Both the position numbers and the translations under genes were made by a program. Source: Acheta domesticus (lineage: Eukaryota; Arthropoda; Insecta; Orthoptera; Gryllidae). From it: a stretch of 64,000 nt of DNA. The notes beneath the pieces were generated by a model. It was given only the letters and a program-made list of their open reading frames with translations. It was not told the DNA's origin and did no database searches. Below, piece by piece: positions 48,880-59,074 of the stretch; position 1 is the first letter of the stretch; each line of letters opens with the position of its first letter. Location of the stretch: the NCBI GenBank assembly GCA_031308135.1, contig JAHLJT010009419.1:180018739-180082738 (forward strand), written 5' to 3'.

Positions 48880-49012
48880 AAATGGTATAAACTGGCAACT
48901 ACGCGAGCTAATCTAGAAAAACAAAATACGAGCTAATCTAGAAAAAAAGGCTGTCAATTTCGAATGCAGCATTCTGAAATTAATTGGAATTAGTGGTTTT
49001 CCTTTTTGTAAC
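48880..49012. repeat. Right TIR of the transposon, copy B
   Basis: Matches 32225-32362 (ggcaactacgcg, acgagctaatct, ggaattagtgg). Copy B has a doubled 'gagctaatctagaaaaac' (48904-48943). The partner left TIR is absent because the block begins inside the gene relic. Confidence 0.75.
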
Positions 49013-49024
49013 TAAACTGACGTC

Positions 49025-49230
49025 GGCCTGTGTAAGTCATAATGTTTATCATGACCGCTTAATACAGGCTTTTCTTTACGCGTTTTTTTCTTTTGGGAAA
49101 ATTACTTTAAAAAAACAAAGATGGAAAATTGTAAGCTAATTTAAAGCCCTCTGAATAAAAGTTTTCGTATGAAAACACATAATAGTAGTAAATGAAAGGA
49201 AAAAAGTGAGTATGGATTTTGTTGTATAAC
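49025..49230. repeat. 185-bp satellite monomer, copy B
   Basis: Counterpart of 32370-32580, in the same orientation. Confidence 0.85.
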
Positions 49231-49283
49231 ATCATATCTTATATATTATATATAAGATATGTATCATATATTACGTATATATT

Positions 49284-50339
49284 TGACCGTATGGTCAAAA
49301 CACCAGCATTAGGCAAATCACAACATTTGAAAGTGGCGCGCAGACAATGAATCGACCGCGGGGTGAATCAAACAGGACCCGTGAACGAGCGCCCGGAACG
49401 AAGGATTCGTGGACACATCGAGCGAGAGAGTCGAGAGAGAATGGCGGACAGGTAACGAGTGGAGGAGACGACAGAGGAGCGATGTGAGGATGTTGTGGAA
49501 GAAATCGGGACTAATCGAGGTAACGTGTGGTCAAAGGAATGAGATGTGTGACAAACTCAGTGAGGAAAGTGATTAAGGATTGTCATAAATGTGTTCGAAC
49601 AGAATATAATCACGAAATTAGTTATAGAAGTGCAACGTTGGATGGACACGTGGGCGATACGGCATTTGTGACAAGTCGGCGTAGCTGTGCGGGTGCGGAA
49701 CCGAATTGTGGGGAGGCCTGTAAGCCGAAACTGGAATTCCGACGTGTGTGAAGAGAAATTGGTGGCGGATAATTGACGCCGGTGTGCTAGAACGGACCGT
49801 TAGCGACACGTGTGCAGACGCAGAGCGACGGCGGCGCCAAGGCCACCTCGCGGCAGCGACCACTGGGGACAGCACGTGGCGTGGCTTCGCGAGGAAGGCA
49901 GCTAGTGGAAAGTTCAGATAAGTAACGATAGTTATAAATAAGAATGGATGGGGTCGGATATAGGGACATGCCGGTTCAGGATGCTCATTGGAGTGATAAA
50001 GAAAAGTAACAGTGTCTGTGATGAGAGTGGAAGGCATGTAGTTTCAGAGATGGAAATATCATGAACGGGAATAATAAATGTAAACAATAGGAACAATCAG
50101 ACATATAATATAAAAGTGTTTAATTAGTGTTCATTAATGATCTACGATCATCTTGGTAATGTTACTTGTGTTATTAATGTAAATTGTTATTCTCAATAAA
50201 TCATTGTCTGTGTAATAATAGAATCATCGAATTCAGACATGCTGATTAAAGTATCCCCCTAAAAGAATTCCTGTACCCTAATGAACCAAACATTTTATGA
50301 TATGTGCATCCCGAGAGACCGACAAGGGTAAGTACGGTC

Positions 50340-50340
<1 letters not shown>
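49284..50340 (+). mobile_element. LTR-like unit, 1057 bp (copy B)
   Basis: Near-identical to 32627-33680, with the same TGACCGTA...TACGGTCA ends, TATAAAAG and AATAAA. Differences are mostly one-base indels. Because both copies share flanks, this is part of the block duplication and not a second insertion. Confidence 0.55.
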
Positions 50341-50342
<2 letters not shown>

Positions 50343-50388
<46 letters not shown>

Positions 50389-50400
50389 GTATATATATTA
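50343..50400. repeat. (TA)n tract at LINE 3' end, copy B
   Basis: Almost pure TA with one ACG. Counterpart of 33687-33748, with a different length and pattern. Confidence 0.95.
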
Positions 50401-52467
50401 CGGAGTTGCTCTACAGCTGTCGCCGTTTCTCCGCTCTCAGTCTCCATGCCTCTCTGTTTGACCATAGATCATATTGCATTTCTCATGCCGTCATAGCCTC
50501 TCGCACTCCGTCCTGCCATGCAAGTCTGGGTCTTCCTCTTTTCTGCCTTTCTGTCGGCACCCAATGCAGGACTCGTTTTGGCCATCTTGCATCTGCCATT
50601 CGCATAACATGACCGTACCAAACGATTTGTTTTTTTGTCTATTTCGTCGAGGATAGATTTCTTTATATCCATTTTCTTCTTATGTCATCGTTTCTGATTC
50701 TGTCACGTCTGCTGTAATCGCAACTTCTACGCCAGTAATCCATTTCAAGGGCCAACAGCTTCTCTCTTGTTCTTTTATCAACCTCCCAAACTTCTGAACC
50801 GCAAGTTGTAACACTCTTGACTAGTGTGGAGTAAAGACGTCTTTTAGTAGTGTTAGTGATGGTTTTGTTCCATAAGACAGAGTTTATACTTCGTGTCACA
50901 TTTCTCCCCAAACTAATTCGTCTTTCAATTTCTTCTTGGCTATTTCCCTTTTGTTAAAGGAGTACACCCAAACTATTTATATTTGTTTGCTCCTTTCATT
51001 TTTACTCCATTTTCCAGAAGAAGATCTTCTATCTCATTGAGCCCAACTGACAGGTATTCAGATGTGTCCATGTTAATAGTAAGTCCTGCTTTTAAAAAGT
51101 GTTCATTGAGTTTCCGGATCATGAAACTCAAATTGTACGCATCTTCTGCAATTACTACCTGGTCATCGGCGAAATATAATGTGTATCTCCAATCTCTCTC
51201 TCTCTCTCCATCTCCAATCGGTATTGCCATTATTCTGCATTGTTTCTCCCACTGCTGTAAAATTTTATGCAGATATATTTTAAACAGTGTTGGGGAAAGA
51301 CAGCAACCTTGACGAAGACCTTTACTGTCTGGGAATGGATCCGAGAGCCTACTGTAGATCTTAATCTGAGAGGTGTTGTTCTTATATAGATTCTGTGTGG
51401 CTCCAATTAAGTTCTCTCCGATATTAAGTCCATCCATTTCTTCCCATACTCTAGCAACTGGTACATTGTCATATGCCTTTGAAGATCAATGAAACCTAGA
51501 TGAACTTCCCTACCTCTCCTTGTTCTCTTTTCTATAAGCTGTTTTAATGTAAATATATTGTCTGTGACCGATCTACCGGCAGTAAAACCACATTGTTCCT
51601 CTCCGATTTTTCCTTTTATCTCTTCTTTCGGATTATTTTGCTATATAGTCTACCTATAGATCCAATAACTGCTATTCCTCTGTAGTTTGTTTCATCCTCT
51701 CTAGATCCTTGCTTATGGATCGGTGTCAGGTAAGACGTTCGCCACTCCTGAGGAGGATCTTCTCCATTCATGCACATTGAAAACATGTGTTTGAGCATTT
51801 GGTGCAGTTTATAGGGGTCATATTTAAGAAGTTCTGCCAGTATATCTCCCGGTCCTAATGACTTATTAGATTTCATGGTCTTAAGCGCTTTTTCTAAATC
51901 TTCAATTGTCAGATCTACCATTTACTCAAATTTCACTTCCTTGTTTGACTGAAAGTTCCTGTTTTCTAGAAGCAGTCTTCCAAATATTCTTTCCATTTAT
52001 TGATGCTGATGTTTGATAATCCGATATTGTTTTTTTCATTAGTTTTTATAGATTTAAATAATCTCCAAGCTTCAGAGCTCAGTGCTCCACCTATGAATTG
52101 TTCTATATAATCACATTTAACCAGCCACAATTTGTTCTTCCTTGATAACACTTCTTGTTTTACTTCTCTACATATTTTCTTGTACTGTAAACAAGTTGTG
52201 GCTGTATTTAAAATGGCTTGTCACTAAGCCATTTTAAATACAGTTCTCTTTCTTCTTGATCTTTTCTTCTAGACTTGTGTCCCACCAATACTGTTTCGGT
52301 TTTAACTTACAAGTACCTAAAGCCTCCTCTGCGGCTTGGTGACTACATTCTTTTATGTGTTCATATTATTTTTCTATTGGCCTTTCAAGTCTTTTTCTGT
52401 AAAGATGTGCTGTACTTTCATCAAGGAGACTGCTTAAATTGTATTTGATAGATTTCATGACAAATCC
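50401..52467 (-). pseudogene. LINE reverse-transcriptase half (copy B)
   Basis: The minus strand encodes the LINE downstream of the endonuclease. An LKTMKSNKSLGPGDILAELL segment (about 51890), WRTSYLTPIHKQGSREDETN then YRGIAVIGSIGRLYSKII (to 51620), an IDLQ region with a frameshift near 51480, VWEEMDGLNIGE (51440), SDPFPDSKGLRQGCCLSPTL (51335), LYFADDQVVIAEDAYNLSFM (about 51180; FADD is the catalytic box), INMDTSEYLSVG, then the C-terminal linker with LDYWRRSCDYSRRDRIRNDD and RKTQTCMAGRSARGYDGMRN. The RT core frame 51437-50973 is open for 154 codons, better kept than copy A. Its endonuclease half lies inverted at 46403-47364, so this gene is broken as assembled. Confidence 0.88.
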
Positions 52468-52477
52468 GTGTAAGTTT

Positions 52478-52998
52478 GTAAGCAATTCTGCATTTTAGAT
52501 GGCAATGAAAGAAAACAAGGTCCTTCTATTAAAATACAAGATATTGACTATCACTTTCTTAACATACATTACTTTTAAAATAAACAGAAAACTAGATGAG
52601 CGTTTTTTTTAAGAAGCTACCTTTCTCTTCAGCAACTCTTCCATGGATCTATATGTGCCAGGTTACCAGATGTATAAAATGTGTCAACCTGTATAAAGAC
52701 TGGACAATGTGTAAGCGTTGACTTATTGTAATCTCTTTAAATAAATATAGTTTTCAAATAAGATCATGTTCAACATTTTGAAATACGTGAAATCGTTTTT
52801 GCGTAATTTATGATTAAAATAAACGCAATTTGTAATTATTAATATTTTGTGACGCATACAATTATTTGTAAAGAACGAGTGATTTTCGAATAGATTTTTT
52901 GCTTGGCGTAAAGGAAATTTAAATTTTTTTCTTAAAACAGGTTTCAAATTTTTTCATTGAGTCTTTTCTCGCGGATACAATAAAGCTTACTCAAATTC
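52478..52998. repeat. Interspersed repeat, inverse of 28195-28725
   Basis: Reverse complement of the repeat beside the first gap. It ends at tacaataaagcttactcaaa, only about 30 bases before the solo LTR. Confidence 0.8.
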
Positions 52999-53029
52999 TA
53001 TTTGCTGTGCACACTGCTGTCTACACTAC

Positions 53030-53553
53030 TGTGGCGTCATACGGGTGTAATCAGAACACAGACGAGAGTGGGTTGTAAGAACAGTAAGTTTATTTAAAAA
53101 CTAGGCCGTAGTCACAAATGACAAATTGCACTGGATACAATTAACTAAATAAATAGAACCCACTGCTAGGAGAGATATTTTACCAACCACACCGCACCGC
53201 AACATACGACCAATATTCCCTTGTGTGGAGCACCGCTCTACCCTGAGACGTACTACAAGTCTCGCTAGATACGACAATGAATTGCCGGCCCCTTGCCCTC
53301 GTGCACCACTAGCACAAAACTCACGCGCAACCTACTGCCGACGCTGCTGAGAATCAAGAAGAAGGAGGCATTGTTCTCGTGGCCTTATATAGGCCCTTCG
53401 GCGCTACCCGCCGCCCCCATTGCCTCCGCCGGACCACGCCACGTCCACGCTTGGATGGAAAGTCCCGGTGCGTCATCGTTCCGCGCCCTTTGTTAAGCAT
53501 CCGTCCATCTGCCACAAGTTTGTCTCCATGTTTTAGCGCGCCACGACGCTACA
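53030..53553 (-). mobile_element. Solo LTR, 524 bp, with ctac target duplication
   Basis: Read on the minus strand it starts TGTAGCGTCGTGGC and ends GACGCCACA. The 4-base sequence ctac flanks it on both sides (53026-53029 and 53554-53557). On the minus strand a TATATAAGG box (about 53388) is followed about 300 bases later by AATAAA (about 53090), the expected U3-R-U5 order. U3 is GC-rich and R-U5 AT-rich. No internal region is present, so it is a solo LTR. A 4-base duplication fits Ty3/gypsy-like insertion, but class is inferred. The forward frames inside (53293-53496 and 53379-53561) are not genes. Confidence 0.88.
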
Positions 53554-53557
53554 CTAC

Positions 53558-54424
53558 ATAGTTCCTCAAATTATTGAAAAAGAGTGGCGTAATATTGAAA
53601 TATTGCAATTTCTGCACTACTAACACCTCAGCTATTACCTGAAAACGTCTAATTCAACCAATTCAAACAAGTCGCCTATGGGGCATATCTGCTTCTGCCC
53701 CACATCGGGCATAGACACTGAGATATATTTTAACAACCTTCTACTAATAACTGATAATTTATATGTTGAGTCATAGTGATAGATTTCTATATCTGATAAA
53801 TAATTCCTTTTATAATTGCCTCGCTTTGCTCATGACGGACCCTTTCATACGAAGCGGCAAATTTGTGGAGATTTATGACCTGTAAATTCTACGCAACATA
53901 CTATTGAATATAGACCGGGAGCAATCATGGAAATCGATGTATGATAAGCTCAACGCAAAAATTTTTTGAGACGTTAGCCAGTGTGATGAGGAACAAGGAA
54001 ACGCAAATATGGCAGCCTGTAGGTGTCGGCGTTGTGCTGCGCAATTTTTTAAATACGTTGAAAAAAAGGCTATTGAGGAACGAGCATACAGCTAATTCTA
54101 GTTGTATATTGTTCGTTAGATAGTCAAAGGGTGAAGGAGTTGTATGCCATACCGAAGCGGCGTCTCGAACAATTACAAACTACACGAACTAATTCCTATT
54201 ATTCACCGCGAATTTGCCTATTTTACTAATGAAGTCACTTATATTCTACTATTTACAAATTTATATCTGAAAGTTACGATCCTTACCACGCGAATTTGGA
54301 TATTCTATCAGTTTGACGTTACGTGTCCCAAGTCTACACTACGAAACCAGTGGTGCCACAGAATGGCACAGACTTTCTCGAACTAGTGAATTTTCTAATT
54401 TCTTTGGTTTGGCCTAGCTTTTCT
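53558..54424. other. Non-coding, probable interior of a foldback copy
   Basis: No gene is recognised. It adjoins the inner edge of a right foldback arm (aatggcacagactttc near 54362, matching 6246-6262), so it may be the gene-less interior of another copy. Frames at 53941-54123 and 54144-54386 are unrecognised. Confidence 0.4.
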
Positions 54425-54914
54425 GTTTTGCTACATACTTTTACCAGTTGGCATGTATCGTAAGCCTAAAGTACATTTTTGACATTTTCTCAGTTGTTCG
54501 GTTTATTAAAAGTGGAATCGAAGTATTACTTTAAGAATATTAAAGAAGAGTAAACGTCATCCTAAATGGCAATTTTCATTGAAAAGTATGGAGCCGTTTG
54601 TAAGAAAATAGCGTTTAAGCCTTACTGTAAATGCGAAATTTGAAGCTTTTTCACAGACAACTTTTGAGTTTTCGAAAACTTTCACTGGAATTCATTTAAG
54701 GCACTTGGGAAGCACATTAGAAGCGGGCGGCCGGGGGGGGGAAGTAGGGGGAGTCGTACGAAAAAGAAATAAAACTTGTTGGGTATCAGGGGACCCCAAA
54801 ACGTGTATTTCTGTTCAAATCTTGCAATCGATTTTACGTAGCATTGCTTGCTCAGTACTACTCAGAACTACGTATACGTACGTATATTACACCGTACGTA
54901 TACGAGAAAGTAAA
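54425..54914. mobile_element. Foldback arm fragment (right-end type)
   Basis: Inner part resembles 6330-6560 ('agtacatttttgacattttc', 'taagaaaatagcgtttaagc'). After an internal deletion at about 54705, it jumps to the outer part: a gcgggcggccggggggggga tract where other arms have the gacgg tract, ggtatcaggggaccccaaaa, and the tip tacgagaaagtaaa. It is a short arm of 0.5 kb. Confidence 0.7.
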
Positions 54915-55292
54915 TTCTATTTTACCCTTCGGCGACTAGATCGATTCTGATCGTTCATCGGCGATGATGCTCGTTCGATGTCGAGAATCAGAAAGAGCGT
55001 TTTCTGCTACCGACCGGATCCTCAACTCCCAATCCAATGTTTAAAAGTTCCCCTCATCTTCCAGTCTATATTCGCCACCTGTGTTTCTAATGGCCATCTA
55101 CAAGAGGCAAATCTAAATCATCTACATGGCCAATCTCTGCCAAAGACTTTGGAATATAGAACTAGACCCACAGTCCTGCCCTTCACAGCGCTACAAATTG
55201 AACAGTGCGCGATTCGCCATGTTGATGGCAACTGTGAAGTAAATAAGGGAAGCCGTGTGTGGTTATGTGCGTTAACTTTCTATTGAAACGAT
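54915..55292 (+). promoter_or_regulatory. Possible 5' flank of a THAP-type first exon
   Basis: This single-copy stretch has higher GC than its flanks. A cgccatgttg motif at 55216-55225, like a YY1/Pho site, lies about 70 bases before the ATG at 55293. No TATA box is clear. The frame 54978-55286 has no recognisable product. A promoter role is inferred only from position. Confidence 0.25.
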
Positions 55293-55363
55293 ATGATTAA
55301 TTCGTGCGCAGCATTTGGCTGTACGAATCGAAATATGAAGACCTGTAAAAAATTCTTTAACAA
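55293..55363 (+). CDS. First part of a THAP zinc-finger domain (partial exon)
   Basis: ATG 55293 starts MINSCAAFGCTNRNMKTCKK then FFN(K). This matches the amino end of THAP domains, DNA-binding C2CH zinc fingers found in transcription factors and in P-element-type transposases: two Cys four residues apart (residues 5 and 10), then GCxNR, then the aromatic of the FHRFP position. The expected next segment (RFP, W, then C-x2-H) is absent and an in-frame TAA follows at 55365. However CAA|GTAAAT at 55361-55369 can be a splice donor, and THAP genes often have an intron at about this place. I found no downstream exon in the window. It could instead be a truncated transposon-derived THAP fragment. 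It is too short for most gene finders. Confidence 0.5.
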
Positions 55364-55369
55364 GTAAAT

Positions 55370-56091
55370 ATATGTGAGATACATGTATAATATAAGGGTT
55401 CTTATAAAAATACACATTTTAACTGTTTTATGGCGTTAAATAAATAAAAAATAAATTCATCCAATTTATTGAATATATATTAATAAAATGTCCATACCTA
55501 AATCCTTTCCAGAAGAGAGTCTTACTGCCATTAGTATTACATTTGTTATTGGTAATAATATTTTTAATAATCTTTTATTTTCCGTTCCCATGACATCTTC
55601 ATTTTCTCAATTTTGTACGGAAGTGTTATACTAAAAGGCAAATTGAAATTGTTCTTACTAGTGCCACAATTACCAACTTATTCCTATGTATAATCAAGAT
55701 AATATTCTTATTGGAAAATTTGTAATAACTGAAAGACTGTTTCTTCCATTCCATTAAATCCCATTACGGAAGCTACGTTCTTGTGCCAGTAAATATTTAT
55801 ATAAGTGAAAACCAAAAAGTTTAATCTCTACTATTATTAGGAAAACTATTATTAGGAAATTAGTCAAAAAATGTTCTGTTTAAAAGAAGAAAATCTGTTC
55901 TCTGAACTTTGTGGAAAAATCTCATTAATGTAATGAAAACAAAAATATTATTATTACGGATTTTTTTCTTATTGATACATTTAACTTAGTGATTATTCTA
56001 ACTTTTATTTCCGAAATGCCGTATTTATTTGCTCAGCCAATACCTTCTATTACTAGTAATAGTAGCTCGCATGCGAAGGCGCAAGGTTCAA
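55370..56091. other. AT-rich DNA, possible intron of the THAP exon
   Basis: No coding or repeat signal is recognised between the THAP-like exon and the next foldback arm. Confidence 0.4.
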
Positions 56092-57690
56092 TTTTTACTT
56101 TCCCGTATACGTACGTATACACGGAGTGATATACGTAGTATAGGGAAAGTTATGTAATGCTGCGCGAAAAAATGGCCAATTTTGGGCAGAAAAAAATAAT
56201 TGCCGGGCCGTGGAAACGAATAAGTGGATAAAACCAGTTGCTAAATTAAGAAAAAAATCCCCTAACACGTGGTGTAGCCAGAAACCCTGTTTTCTAGGTC
56301 CTTGATACCGAAAACCCAATTGAAAGGAAAACGTTCGTCCGTCTGTCCGTCTGTGAACATTGCTAGCGCCTAAACCATACGTACGATTTCTTCCAAAATG
56401 GATATTCCCATGGTCGATCTGATTCTAGTCGAAGCTTTGAGATTTTGAAAAAGATTATTCAAAATTTGGGGGTACTTTATATGAAGCCCCCCGGGGATTT
56501 TCAAAATTTTCTCAAAAAGGGCTCCTATTTTTTTTAAATTTCTTGTATGAATAGAATAATATACACTTATTAACATGGCATAGGTCCGATTTTCACGAAT
56601 AACTGAATTTTCGAAAATTGTGAAAGTTTGCTTTTTTAGGCGTCTTTCTCCAAAATTGAAGATAAATTTTTTTCTTCAAATAAAATTTGTTCTGCATATT
56701 GAATTCTTTCATAAAGGCCATGTAAATGTTTTTCAAAATTTTAGTAGTTTTCGTGCAATATTGCGTGCAATATGTGCAATTTTAAAAAAAATACAAAAAC
56801 AATATTTTCTCAAAAACCTCTCCAAATTTTTTCTTTAAACTTTTGGTAGGGTTAGTGATAAATGTACTCTATCAGGTGACATAAAAACCATATTCCTTCA
56901 ATATGTTGGTTTTTTCAAAAAGTACAAAAAATAAATTTTTTCACATGTTTCTCACGTCGATAATATTTACATTAGCAGCGATTTTTTCACATTATTATAT
57001 TTACAAGTACATGTGCTTTAAATAATGTTAAGTAAAGTTTCTCGAAAACTCAACCGTTTTCTGTGGAAAGTAGCTCTAAAATTCGCATTTTCAGAAAATC
57101 TCAAACGCTATTTTCTCATATATGGCTGCAATTTTTTTCTCGAAACTTTTGTAACGGATAGTGCGAAGTACACTCTATAGTATAGCGTAAAGTTTATTTT
57201 GAGTTATTTTTTGTTTTTTCAAAAATTACATAATTGTAATTTTTTGAAAGATCTCTCACATCTTTAATATGCACATTGCCAGCAATTTGTAAATATTATT
57301 AAATTTGTAGAGTGTAAGTGCTTCAAATAACTTCAAATAAAGTATTTTGAAAACTCAAAACGTTTCTGTGAAAATGTGCTTCAAATTTCGCATTTGTAGT
57401 AACGCCATTTTCTCTTAAACGGCACATAATTTTTAAAAGAAAATTGCCATTTATGTCTAGGTTTTTGTGTTCTTTAATATTCTAAAATTAATGTTTCCGT
57501 TCTACCAATAGGAAACAGAAAAATTAAGAAAATGACAAAAAAATATACTTTTGGCGGTGATAGATGACAGATGGCAAGAAAGAGTTTGTGACAATTCCGA
57601 ATAGCTAGCGAAGACCCAAGGAAATAGAAAACTAATACGGGAAAGTCTGTGCCATTCTGTAACACCACTAGTTGTTACTCATTGGACCTC
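56092..57690. mobile_element. Foldback arm, left-end type, 1.6 kb
   Basis: Best-preserved arm in the window. Tip TTTTTACTTTCCCGTATACG, then 'ggccaattttgggcagaaaa', 'taaaaccagttgctaaatta', ctaacacgtggtgtagccag, the cgtccgtctgtccgtctgtg tract (56335), the module 'ctaaaccatacgtacgattt', then subrepeats near 56460-56830, 56830-57110 and 57110-57420, and the inner edge with gcggtgatagatgacagatg and aaactaatacgggaaagtct. Together with 54425-54914 it forms a tail-to-tail pair 1.2 kb apart, flanking the THAP-like exon. Confidence 0.8.
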
Positions 57691-58367
57691 CTTAACATTG
57701 GCGTGTGGGGCATTGATCTCTACATGTACCATGACGCCATGTTGTTTATCTTTTCTCGATCGTAACCATGGTTATTCGTTGATTTTGTAGATCATGAGAC
57801 TTATGTCTGGAAGACACGTTTCTCGAATTAGAACTGTTTAGGGTTCTTCGGAATTACAAACTAATGTCTTTGTCCATACGATTGGTAATAGCGTTCCTTT
57901 CCTCATAGCATATTCAGTCAATGAGCCTTCTTTATACATTATAATATACAGCACACAAACCTGTACTCCACCTTTTGTCTGGAAATGATTCTAAAAATCT
58001 CTCTTTCCAGTTAGATCTTTCTGCTTCTATTGTAATTTTGTGAGTGGTGCTGAGTGCCATTCGAATGTTTAGATTTACGTAATAAACTTCTCTGTCACTT
58101 TTCAAACATAAACTTTTCTGTCATGTATTTTAAATTAAGTCGACCTTCTATTCTTCGAAGTGGATTCTACTACTTTTTTATTATCTGTTCTAAATACAAA
58201 TCATTAAAGCGTATAATACATTATTAATCGATGTGATTAATAATGAATAATGAATCGATTATTAATCGGTGTGTTATGTCCAAAGGATTGATTTATGGAC
58301 GAGGGATTTATGACAATGACGCATTCATTAAAAACTCATATTTATTCCATAATCCAAGATTGATCGG
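57691..58367. other. Non-coding, no feature seen
   Basis: No gene or repeat is recognised. An aatcgatt/attaatcg cluster around 58225-58265 repeats the motif aatcgat three times. Confidence 0.4.
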
Positions 58368-59066
58368 TAGAGACCGGATTTTTATGTAATTACATTTTTT
58401 TTGTCTTTCTACTTACCGTTCTCAAAATTGTAATCTTGGCGAATCATAGCCCTTCTAACACAATATCGAATTTATTCGTTACATAGTTTTACATATAGTC
58501 GTCCCCCTTCACTGTATTACATATTTTACATATTTTGCGGTTTTCACAATATATTTTCTTATTTTATCAATTTCCTTCAATTTAATTCCATATATTTTTA
58601 TAAAAGATGCATTTCTTTTAAATCAGCATTTTTCCTACGTTATTGGGGACATCTAGGGGTCCAAAATATCATTGAAACTGCGTTTTGTGATTTGTAACCT
58701 TAATTTCCGAGAAAAATGTGCGATCGCCGACATGTAACTTTTCGAGGAAGATGCTACAGTGTATGTTTCCTGGTCGTAGATCTCGCCAGTTTGTGCGATG
58801 GCTTCTATTGCGATTAGTCCGGTTGCTAAACTACGGTCCTGGATTACAATAGATTATGCTTTTACTACTGACGAGAAAGTTGTATGATGTAAAGTGAACA
58901 GTTTTTTTAAAACTAATTTCTTGCTATGTAAATGGTTTTTAATTACAGAATTTTATTATTACATATTACATCCGATTTTACAAATTTATTACATATTCTT
59001 ACTGTTTTCATCACATATTTATGTACATATTTTGACGTTTAATATTACATATTTTTCCGGTCTCTA
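58368..59066. mobile_element. hAT-type non-autonomous element, 699 bp
   Basis: It begins TAGAGACCGGATTTTTATGT and ends with the complement (ACATATTTTTCCGGTCTCTA), giving TIRs of about 20 bases with a 4-5 base mismatch cluster. The flanking 8-mers ttgatcgg (58360-58367) and gtgatcgg (59067-59074) agree at 7 of 8 positions, as expected for an old hAT target duplication. No transposase frame is visible inside, so it depends on another element for movement. Confidence 0.8.
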
Positions 59067-59074
59067 GTGATCGG

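Noticed and set aside
46403..52467. LINE 5' inversion by twin priming in copy B
   Set aside because: Twin priming leaves the inverted 5' part on the 5' side of the 3' part. Here it lies beyond the other end of a block that also contains unrelated elements, so a later inversion or misassembly fits better.
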